DNA of 64,000 nt. Source: Platynereis dumerilii (Eukaryota; Annelida; Polychaeta; Phyllodocida; Nereididae). The notes under the pieces are model-generated. The model did not search any database, had not been told where the DNA came from, and saw only the letters and a list, made by a program, of their open reading frames with translations. Positions 56,041 to 64,000 of this stretch are shown here, piece by piece. The DNA is taken from contig JAPTHN010000001.1 of NCBI GenBank assembly GCA_026936325.1, positions 128,999,138-129,063,137 of the forward strand. The letters are read 5' to 3'. The first letter of the stretch is position 1; each line of letters begins with the position of its first letter. The translations under genes were made by a program, and so were the position numbers.

Positions 56041-56888
56041 ACATCACTATCTTATTATATAATCCAAGAGATAGCACAGATCTTGCCAACCAGCAAAATT
56101 TTTTACCCAAATACTTGTTCCACTTGTGTGTCTGTAGTTTAATACTTTTATCCCGATCAAGGAAACTAAGACATTACTCACCGATTGGCTGTCACTACAA
56201 TATACAACTGACGAGTAAATTTTCATCCATCTCTCTATGTATCTTATCAATGTGGATCAACTACATCTCAATCCACTAGCTTGTGACCATATCATATTTT
56301 CGGTAAAGTCATAACTGCTCAATTGTTTATTGTTACATACTGTTTTCAATTTACCATCAATACATGTATCTTCGTAGCACATTTATTGCCTCAGTGCTGT
56401 ATCTAATTTTACATACTCATGTAAACACTTAACTAACCTCATATCACGAGGCACCACAGTGGCTCCCAACCACCGTTGATAATTTTACATACTGTTTTGC
56501 ATATATATTTTCTCACATATGTGTTATATATACTAAACTTCTTTTCTTTTATATCGTAAACTTGTGTGGCCTCCACCACATCCTCCACTTTCTAACATAT
56601 GATTTATTGTTGGCTTCCACATTTGTAATTAGTCCACTGACAGCCACACATACATATTACTCAACCTACCTTTATATCGATATATCAAGTAGTACTTTTA
56701 TTAATGGAGGTGTGTGTACACATCTCGCCTTCTACATTGTATTAATCGTGCATGTCTGCACCTGTCTGCACCTGTCTATTCATGATTCTGTTTCCACTAG
56801 GGACCATACGACTTTAAAAATGAACTCACAGTTACTGTCCTTTATTATTTTCTTCTTATGGCAGCTGCTAAGCTCCCCTTAGCATTTT
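56041..56888. other. unannotated stretch
   Basis: Pyrimidine-rich DNA without a recognisable gene. A 106-codon frame near 56562 has no family motif. Confidence 0.45.
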
Positions 56889-57132
56889 GGCCATTATTCC
56901 ATCATAATTCTGCCATAAAATATCAACAAATAATTATATTTTCAACAATATACCTTTTTACCTAAATTAACCTAATTATTACTCACTATTGTATTCTAAA
57001 AATTTTGTTCACCCTCTCTTCAGCCGTTGTTGATGAGCTGGGTTCATTAAAAAATTTTTCTCTAATAAAGCACAGTACTGTGAGTTACACCAAAACTTTA
57101 CTCGTTTGTTGTGCTTGGGGTCTTGGGACAAA
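56889..57132 (+). repeat. 244-bp direct repeat A, copy 1
   Basis: Appears identical, base for base as read by eye, to 57405-57648. It includes the acceptor-like tract and the first ~105 bases of the possible exon at 57540, then passes into repeat B copy 2. Confidence 0.93.
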
Positions 57133-57340
57133 ACAGGATTCCATGAAATGAATCTATTTGTCTGAGGCCACCCAGCAACAATATCTATTTATAAACTGAC
57201 CCCAGGTCACATGGTGGGGTCACATGACTGACCCCTGCTTAACCCCATTCTGATTTATTCTGTCAACAAGTTGACACAGTTCAATTGTTGGTCTCACATT
57301 ATTATCAAAATATATATTACTTATTCACAATAATCTTTTT
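57130..57340 (+). repeat. 211-bp direct repeat B, copy 2
   Basis: Matches 50051-50261 with about three differences. It is sandwiched between the two A copies and shares a short AAAACAGG-type overlap with the end of A. Confidence 0.93.
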
Positions 57341-57404
57341 TCCACCACATCCCCACCTAACCACCCTCGATAATTTATACTACACTACTATTACTGTGAC
57401 CTGG

Positions 57405-57648
57405 GGCCATTATTCCATCATAATTCTGCCATAAAATATCAACAAATAATTATATTTTCAACAATATACCTTTTTACCTAAATTAACCTAATTATTACTC
57501 ACTATTGTATTCTAAAAATTTTGTTCACCCTCTCTTCAGCCGTTGTTGATGAGCTGGGTTCATTAAAAAATTTTTCTCTAATAAAGCACAGTACTGTGAG
57601 TTACACCAAAACTTTACTCGTTTGTTGTGCTTGGGGTCTTGGGACAAA
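57405..57648 (+). repeat. 244-bp direct repeat A, copy 2
   Basis: Identical copy of 56889-57132. This copy continues into the full open frame ending at 57784. Confidence 0.93.
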
Positions 57649-57784
57649 TGTTATTGTATCTCTCCCCATAAGGTCACTTGAATTTGCTCCTGCAGTTGTG
57701 GCAGAATTTGCCATTTATCAACATGGACTTCTCCCAGACTGTCAGTGCTCTGTTTCACTGAAACTAGCCAATGACTATGTGTGA
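57540..57784 (+). CDS. possible terminal exon, unknown protein
   Basis: A pyrimidine tract ending CCCTCTCTTCAG is followed by an open frame of about 81 codons to a TGA. It reads AVVDELGSLKNFSLIKHSTV and later CCAWGLGTNVIVSLPIRSLE and CQCSVSLKLANDYV. The composition is protein-like, with four cysteines and mixed hydrophobic and polar residues, unlike the repeat-derived frames around it. I do not recognise the family. A truncated duplicate of its start lies in repeat A copy 1. An in-frame ATG at 57521 lies within the acceptor tract, so splicing is my inference. Confidence 0.3.
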
Positions 57785-59115
57785 CATTTTTGTTGACCTG
57801 TGAATCTTGAATTTGAGCTTAAACTGGAGGTGTTTTTGAAGATACCAAAGGTAAGACTGTTATTGTATTTCATCAAAACAGAGACAATGGGTCCTTGTTT
57901 TATTTTGACAGTGAAGGTGGCTCCTTTGTCCTGAGACTGAGATGCTTTTTTGTAGCTTTATTTTACTGTTTCGTTGGATGTTTTGTTATTCTGGCTGTCA
58001 AAAGGACAGCTGATGCAGGCTCATTCTAATAGCCTTGTGTTTGGCAGGAATTATGACGAAGTCAAGATTGATTCTTTCTTCAGTCGTAAATAATTATCTC
58101 AAAATCTGTTAAAGTGTGCAAATGAGCCTGCTGTTTCAGCCCATCGTTGGACAAAATGGAATCCACATCAAATGGATGTGTAGATTGTGGTGGGGGGACC
58201 TAACTTTATGCATCATATAGGGGTCTGGACATCACAATGCATTCTCATGTACATGTTTATGTTTTGTTTGTTTTCTTGTTGTATTTTGCCTTTTGTTTGC
58301 ATCAAAGCCTTTGTGACATAGTTGAATAAAAATTGGCAGAATCAGGAAATTTGTAATAACAGCAGTTTCTTGGTACCACAAGAAAGGACATTTTTTGTAG
58401 TTTCACCAAAAAAAATTCAACAAAATTCAACACTGGGGAAAATTGTCAAAACGGTCACCATAGCAACCAAAGTCAAACATTTTTATAAATTATTAGAAAT
58501 AAACATTTTATTTATTTTGATTAGGTTATTTTGGAGACATCATTAAAAGTTGTGTCAATAATTGTACCCCATGAATGCCTACTCCTTGTGATGAAATCAA
58601 ACTTAGGGGTAAAATGTTCCAAACATTCCAAAATAGAATGTTTTTATTCAAATTTCATGTTTTTTTAAGTATATCTGCCGAATTTTCCTTTTTAATAGGC
58701 CAGTGGTAAAACTAATCTTCAAATGAAGCGTATCTATGGAAAGAATATTTTTACAGCCTTCCTATGGTATCATATTTATCTTTGAAAAGTGAGTTTTGGT
58801 ACCAGAAACTTGATTGATGCACCACCAAAGTCAAGAAAAATGGTGGCGTTATCGAGACGATATCCGAGGCCTAAATTACACAACAATATGAAGCTAGTGC
58901 TATCCAATCATCAAAAAACAGGCCAAAACATACTCCAACTGGCCTTTTATAATAGCACATACACAATCATGAATGGAATTGGCTTTTTCTAAAAGTATGT
59001 TGCCATAGCAACCAAGATCAATTATGACAGCAAGGCAAATTTTAACACAAAGTAGTTGTTTATTTCTGAGGAAAGAAGTACTTTGGCTGTGAGTATCATC
59101 ACATTTTTGGCAGGG
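57785..59115. other. unannotated stretch
   Basis: No gene or bounded repeat is recognised. If the exon call above is right, its 3' untranslated region would lie here. Confidence 0.45.
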
Positions 59116-59160
59116 TAGGGGAGACCGGGGTTAGTTGAATCGCGGGGTTAGTTGAATATT
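59116..59160 (+). mobile_element. second end of the TAGGGGAGACCGGGG TIR family
   Basis: TAGGGGAGACCGGGG (59116-59130) matches the terminal repeat of the element at 4015-4808. The inner phrase here is GGGTTAGTTGAAT in place of GGGCACGTTGGAC, and it occurs twice. No inverted partner is visible up to the window end, so it is either a solo end or the left end of an element that continues past 64 kb. Confidence 0.7.
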
Positions 59161-59640
59161 GGCCTAAAATCAGCTTTTTTTGTACATGAGACACCAACAC
59201 AAATTGGGATTTAAAATTTTTAATTATTAAAAGTAACTTGAACATTTGAAATGTTTGAAACAATATAATTGACAGTAATAGTAACAGATTAAAATTTAGT
59301 TAAAGATATAGCATGAAATTTAAGCTGAGTAATTTGAAAAGAATGGGTTAAGTTAGTTCGAGAAGAGATTTGATAATTGTGATGGGAATTTGATATACAA
59401 ATAGAAGGTTAGTAAATTTACACAATAAATGAGATGGTAAACTTAGTATCAGATAATTGTAATAGTCCTGGAAGGAAAAGAACATGTATCAGGTATTGTT
59501 ACATAAAGATAATACATATCAGTGATGAAATAAATGTCCATAGTTCATGTGTATCGAGTTAGGCCATAAGCCCATCGAGACGAAGACTCTCCTGACGAGG
59601 TGCACATGAACGAGGCAGTACGAAATCCCAAAGAGAGTCA
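59161..59640. other. unannotated purine-rich stretch
   Basis: No unit structure or gene is seen. Confidence 0.45.
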
Positions 59641-59673
59641 AGTGTACTCAGAGGCCCGAGGAGTACCAAAAGT

Positions 59674-60563
59674 GTCTACTCAGGAACCTGAAGTAGACAA
59701 CTGTTGTCTGCGGTTGTAGCGTGGAGGCCCCACTCAGGAACCTGAAGTGGAGCTGATGGATCTTGAAGGCCCTACCCAGGAACCTGAAGTAGAGACTGTG
59801 CTGGATTGATGATTCTTGGAGGCCCCACTCAAAAACCTGAAGTGGGGATTGATGCTTCCTGTAGATCCTATCCAGGAACCTGAAATAGGGGGATGGTCCT
59901 CTTGTATGTTCTGATTGAGACGACCTGCAAAGAGATATATTAAGCAGCAGTAAAATTCTTATGGTAAACCCATTTAAGTTTAGGTTGTCGACGATAGCGT
60001 ACATAGGTTTTGTCATCAGAAGTAGGACATATAACAGACACTGAGTGAGAGAGGGAGAAAGGTCAGGAAAACTGGAGCGCCAGAAGAGAGAAAGTGGAGA
60101 TTTGAATGAGCGTTGAAGTGCATAAAGTTGATTCATGGAACGGTAAGGGTAATTGATGAAGTTTGGCATTGAGCTGGGTGCGGGTTATCGACGATAGGAG
60201 ATTTATATAAAGACATTGAGTGAGAGATGGAGCAATGTCAGGATACTGTAGAGTCAGAAGAGAGAGAATGGAAATATGAAAAGTGGTTAAGTGTATAGGG
60301 TCGATTCAGGAAACGATAAGGGTAAATGATATAAACATTCGATTGAGGTAGGTAGTAGTTTGGATTGTGATACTGGGGCGTCGGGGATGTTAGGTCAGGT
60401 ATGTCCTGGTGTAATATATGTATTGGGACTGTGGGGACAAGATGGTGCGCTGTTCCGTTACCCAGAAGAGGCATGAAGGAGGTTCGAGTCGATGAATTGT
60501 ATTCTGCTGACTTGCTCAGAAGCAGAATGGCAAGGTGAGCCCAGGCAGGAACCTGAACTGGGC
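59674..60563 (+). repeat. hairpin repeats with constant loop AGGAACCTGA and changing stems
   Basis: Six hairpins were seen. Stems are GTCTACT/AGTAGAC (59674-59698), CCACT/AGTGG (59730-59750), CTAC/GTAG (59772-59792), CCCCACT/AGTGGGG (59823-59847, loop AAAAACCTGA), CCTAT/ATAGG (59867-59889) and GCCCAG/CTGGGC (60539-60563). The first five lie in a tandem array of about 45-60 bp per unit; the sixth is 650 bp downstream. The minus-strand frame of 173 codons across them is not a gene. Confidence 0.88.
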
Positions 60564-61440
60564 TGTCCTGGGTCTAGAGGCCGAAGAAGGTCGAGAAAAA
60601 GCAAGTATATCGGGGGTAATTTAACCTGGAATTGATAAATTTAAAGACAGGTGAAGTATGAAAGTAAGAGAACGTGGCGGAGACAGAGTGTCATGTGTGC
60701 AGATTGTTATTTAAGTTGAAGTCAAATTGGATTGGTGGCAATGATGTGTCATCCTTCAGGGGAGAAAATGGCTGGATTGAGGGAGCTGCATGTTGACCTT
60801 GTACATATGATAAATATATATTGGCAGTAAAGTCATGAAGTTGGGTGGATAGTAAAGTCATGAAGTTGGGTGGACCGGTGAGAATACTGGTTGCATACTG
60901 GAGATGCATCTTGACCTTGTACATATGCTGTAGATATGGGGGGGGATTGAAGTAAGACAGCCCGGTGGGAGCATTCTGGATTGACAAGAAAGCAAGGGAG
61001 TGATAAAATAGAGACCACAGCGTGTGCCGCCGCCTAGGGAATGGTAGTACAGCGGGAGATCTGGGAAAGAATCAGGTGGAATCATGGAAATGAAGAGGCA
61101 AGGGTGCCTGAGATGTCCAGTTCGAGTGGTGATGGGAAACTCATGGCTGATTAGGAGGCCGTAGATTATGGTGATAGTTGAAATGATTGGAGTGGTTGAA
61201 GGTGGAGAAAACAAGATTATGAGGATATTAACGGGAATGTCTGTGGAATTGAATGAGTGTAATGTCTGGAAGATCGAGGAAGGTTGAAAAGTCTGGTAAT
61301 TGCAGTTGAATTGAAGGAAAAAAAAAAAAAAGTCCACAAGCACGAATGAGGTATACTGGAATATGTGTGATGAAATTGGTCTGCAGTTGAATAGAGGGAA
61401 TGTCTTGAAGGTTGAGCGATGTAGGAGTCTGGTAATTGGA
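60564..61440. other. purine-rich stretch with small duplications
   Basis: AGTAAAGTCATGAAGTTGGG is doubled at 60827-60872 and TTGACCTTGTACATATG recurs at 60792 and 60912. Poly-A at about 61319-61331. No gene is recognised. Confidence 0.55.
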
Positions 61441-62420
61441 AAAAGAAAACACAGACAGAGTAAGTGATACTGGGAGATAAGAGTGAAATAAAGCAAAGAG
61501 GAGGATTATATATATACATACATATAAAGTGAATAGAGCGAATTAAAACACATAAATTGTGATAAAAATTCCACGTGCAAGAATGTGCAATACTGGAATA
61601 GATAAGGCGTAAGTGAACCCACACACAGATCGAGTGATACTGGGCAGATAAATATTCCACATGCAAGAATATGCAATACTGGAATAGATAAGGCGTAAGT
61701 GAACCCACACACAGATCAAGTGATACTGGGCAGAAATTCCGAATGCATGAATGAGCAAACTCGAATAAGTGTTAAGAAAAGTAGGAGGATGAAGTAAAGT
61801 CACTTCGACAAAAATATGGCCCACACACTGGATAAGTGATACTGGAAAGTGTCTCGGAGTAGTGGAAGAAATTAAGAGTGAAAGTGATAAAATAAAATAT
61901 GGCCCACACACCGGATAAGTGATACTGGGAAGTGTCTCGGAGTAGTGGAAGAAATTAAGAGTGAAAGTGATAAAATACAATATGGCCCACACACTGCATA
62001 AATGATACTGGGCAAAGGAGAAGTGAACATGTAACATGTAATATAAATGTCAAAAATGTGGAGAAAAAACGTAAGTGTAAGAGAAATAAATAAACCCACA
62101 CACTGAGGAAGTGATACTGGGCAGGAAATATTGACAAAGAATGAAGTGTAATTGTAAGTAGAATATTATGAATAAATGGAGTAGTCTTGAGTTGAGTGAA
62201 GTGATGTTCACGAATAATCATAGTGAGTAAGTAATCAAGGGATATGTATGGAAACCCACACACCATAGGAGGTGATAGCTGGGCTGAGAAGAGATGTCGT
62301 GGGGGGGGGGGGTCTTGAGTTGAATGAAGTGATGTTGAGAATAATCATAGTTAGTGGGTTTAGGAATATGTAAGGAAACCCACACACCATTGGAGGTGAT
62401 AACTGGGCTGAGGAGTTTGA
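61441..62420 (+). repeat. array with AGTGATACTGGG core, ~85-125 bp unit
   Basis: RAGTGATACTGGG or a close variant occurs about nine times (near 61463, 61630, 61718, 61828, 61917, 62004, 62110, 62266 and 62394) and once more at 63178. Most copies are preceded by CCCACACAC, so CCCA and TGGG bracket each core. Subarrays are visible: a doubled unit with ATTCCACRTGCAAGAATRTG at 61566-61730, and a ~90-bp unit with GTGTCTCGGAGTAGTGGAAG at 61810-61990. Confidence 0.88.
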
Positions 62421-62900
62421 TGGAGTAGGAAGATGATGTTCACATGGTTGGTTGATTCTTGAAGAAGGAGGATGAAGGCCAAATTGTTGTTTGATTGATG
62501 AAGTTTGGAATTGATTGAAGTCCACAGAGCACAATGAAGATAGCGATATGAAGTTGGCATGGTCGGTTGATTCACAAAGTAGGAAGGTGAAGGTACCACG
62601 ATGAAATTGGCATGGTTGGTTGATTCAAAAAGTAGGAAGGTGAAGTCCACTTAGGAAGATGAAGTTGTCATGGTTGCTTGATTGGTGAAGACGAAGATGG
62701 TGAAGTAGAAAGATGAATGAACACAGTTGATGCATGAAGTAGGAAGATGAGGCCCTGATGGTTATTTGATTGAGGAAACAGGAAAGTGAAGTTGACAAAG
62801 TTGGCTGATGGAAGATGCAGATGGTTGATGGATGGGTAGGAGATGAGGTCCAAGGATTTGGGTGGATAGTTGGGACGAAATGGCCCGGATGGGCAGTCAA
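62421..62900 (+). repeat. degenerate array, TTGGCATGGTTGGTTGATTC unit
   Basis: Units of roughly 35-60 bp combine GGTTGGTTGATTC, AGTAGGAAGGTGAAG and GATGAAGTTGGC in varying order. They are clearest at 62436-62680. Confidence 0.65.
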
Positions 62901-64000
62901 TTGTCATGGTCGGGAGGTTCAGCGATGAAGTGAGGAGATGAAGTCCCCTGTCCACACTAGCCGTTGACTGATGGAGTAGGATGACGAAGTCCAGACAGTG
63001 AGTTGACTGTTGGGGAGCAAGTGGAGTCCACAGACTTGGGTGATTTCACTGTGGGGAGATAATAGTAAAGTGGATTGATTGAGAAGGAGGAAAGTTAAGT
63101 GACACAATTGAAGAAGTTTAGGATAAAGAAAAGGGAACAGGAAGAAAGAGTGAAGTAAGTTCCACACACTTAAGAGAGTGATACTGGAATGTGTAGGAGG
63201 GAGGAGGAGGTAAATGGAGACTGAACAGATGTTAATCTGGGATAATGAACAGATAATTCGGGAGAGTTGGTAGACGAAGATAGTGGAGAAATGATTAGGA
63301 AAAGTAGCAAAATTGAAAGAGCAATGGACTTAAGCGCTGTGGAGGAGATGAGAAAGTGAAGAGTTATGGGTGACATGTGAGGAGTTCCGCACATGCTGTG
63401 TCAAGGATAGAGTGTAAGATTGAATATCGGAAGCAAGTACTAGTCAATTAAGTAGGGTAGAAGTAGAAATGGTGGTAATGGTGAAGAAGGGGGGGGGGTG
63501 AAGTAATGAATTTTTTAAGTAACTTCCAGGGGGGGTGGGGCAATGAAGAATGGAGGGTTTGTAGGTCATGAGTCATGTCCCAGATGCAGAATAGGGTACT
63601 GGTATGTAGGTCAGTCTGTCTGGGTCAGTGTAGGCTGGGGCTAACCTTAGGGTGGTGTGGAGAGGATTGGAGTAATGTATAGAAGAGATGAAGTGAAAAG
63701 AATGGTATGAATATAAACATCCAAATATATGGCTCATCATGTACAAAATTTTAAATAAACAAGCCTGAGGTGTAGAATAAGTGGGTAAATGAAAGCATGT
63801 ACGGGTGCCGCAGTGAATTGAGGTCAATCATAGTGAAGGAATGTGTACAATAGATAAACATATATATATGCTGGAAAGAGGAGACTGACAGTATGTGGCC
63901 TGTGTCCTTAGGATGAGAAAATTCAATTTAGAGTTTTGGCCTTGAGCATTGTAACAGCAAGAGGACGATCCAAGGTAAGTGGAGTAAATGAGAGCACGTG
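62901..64000. other. purine-rich stretch to the window end
   Basis: One further AGTGATACTGG core lies at 63178. Otherwise I see no gene or bounded element. G runs occur near 63490 and 63530. Confidence 0.45.

Noticed and set aside
50051-57340. B repeats as LTRs of a 7.3-kb retroelement
   Set aside because: The copies lack TG..CA ends, there is no primer site or purine tract next to them, no coding remnants lie between, and no target duplication was found.
61217-62266. Overlapping minus-strand frames of 103-164 codons with FISLTLTFF-like hydrophobic stretches
   Set aside because: They follow the AGTGATACTGGG array unit and repeat with its period; not membrane proteins.
1-64000. tRNA, rRNA or snRNA genes
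   Set aside because: I found no credible B box with matching acceptor stem and no conserved rRNA blocks. Phrases such as TACGATTCGAGTCC at 11238 lie within LINE ORF1.

Overview
This window looks like a gene-poor, repeat-dominated piece of an animal nuclear genome. The mobile elements are of animal type: a non-LTR retrotransposon with an esterase-like ORF1 tail, a Ty3/Gypsy element of mag-like type primed by tRNA-Ser, a hAT element with an 8-bp target duplication, and many small G-run elements with terminal inverted repeats (TIRs). The mix suggests a marine invertebrate, perhaps a deuterostome, but the species cannot be fixed from sequence alone. I found no complete host gene, no tRNA or rRNA gene and no CRISPR array. 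The only host-like coding hint is one possible terminal exon near 57.5-57.8 kb.

Layout. 1-6.6 kb: unannotated AT-rich DNA with a small TIR element (1510-1940), a hairpin minisatellite (2462-2600) and a TIR element starting TAGGGGAGACCGGGGC (4015-4808). About 6.6-11.3 kb: a nearly full-length LINE on the minus strand. 11.9-20.5 kb: two diverged, oppositely oriented copies of one dispersed repeat. Between them lies a 1,038-bp hAT-like element. The second copy is split by a young Ty3/Gypsy element (14918-20297), which itself carries a SINE-like insertion. About 21.1-22.2 kb: a second, broken LINE. 24.07-31.44 kb: a 7.37-kb segment bounded by TIRs and a 5-bp target duplication, with a matching uninterrupted site preserved nearby (around 31.885 kb). 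It is full of purine-rich tandem arrays and has no recognisable protein. 31.4-37.5 kb: a mosaic of short duplicated modules. 38.9-41.5 kb: a complex satellite built on the palindrome CTGCAGAATTCTGCAG. 41.6-45 kb: nested TIR elements and inverted repeats. 45.4-48.8 kb: an array with a unit of about 175 bp, interrupted by 1.75 kb. 50-57.6 kb: a pyrimidine-rich block of hairpin arrays and direct duplications. 59.1-64 kb: a purine-rich block that begins with the same TIR as the 4-kb element.

The most unusual pattern is in the arrays. In several independent blocks the repeated core is a short hairpin whose loop stays constant while the stem changes in a paired way. The clearest case is 59674-60563, where six hairpins around AGGAACCTGA or a near copy have five different stems, all complementary. 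At 53.2-54.9 kb CAGC/GCTG stems alternate with GAGC/GCTC around the loop TTRTCACT. The heptamer TATCACT recurs in three arrays. I infer a shared process or constraint, either structured RNA or palindrome-driven repeat evolution. The sequence alone cannot tell these apart.
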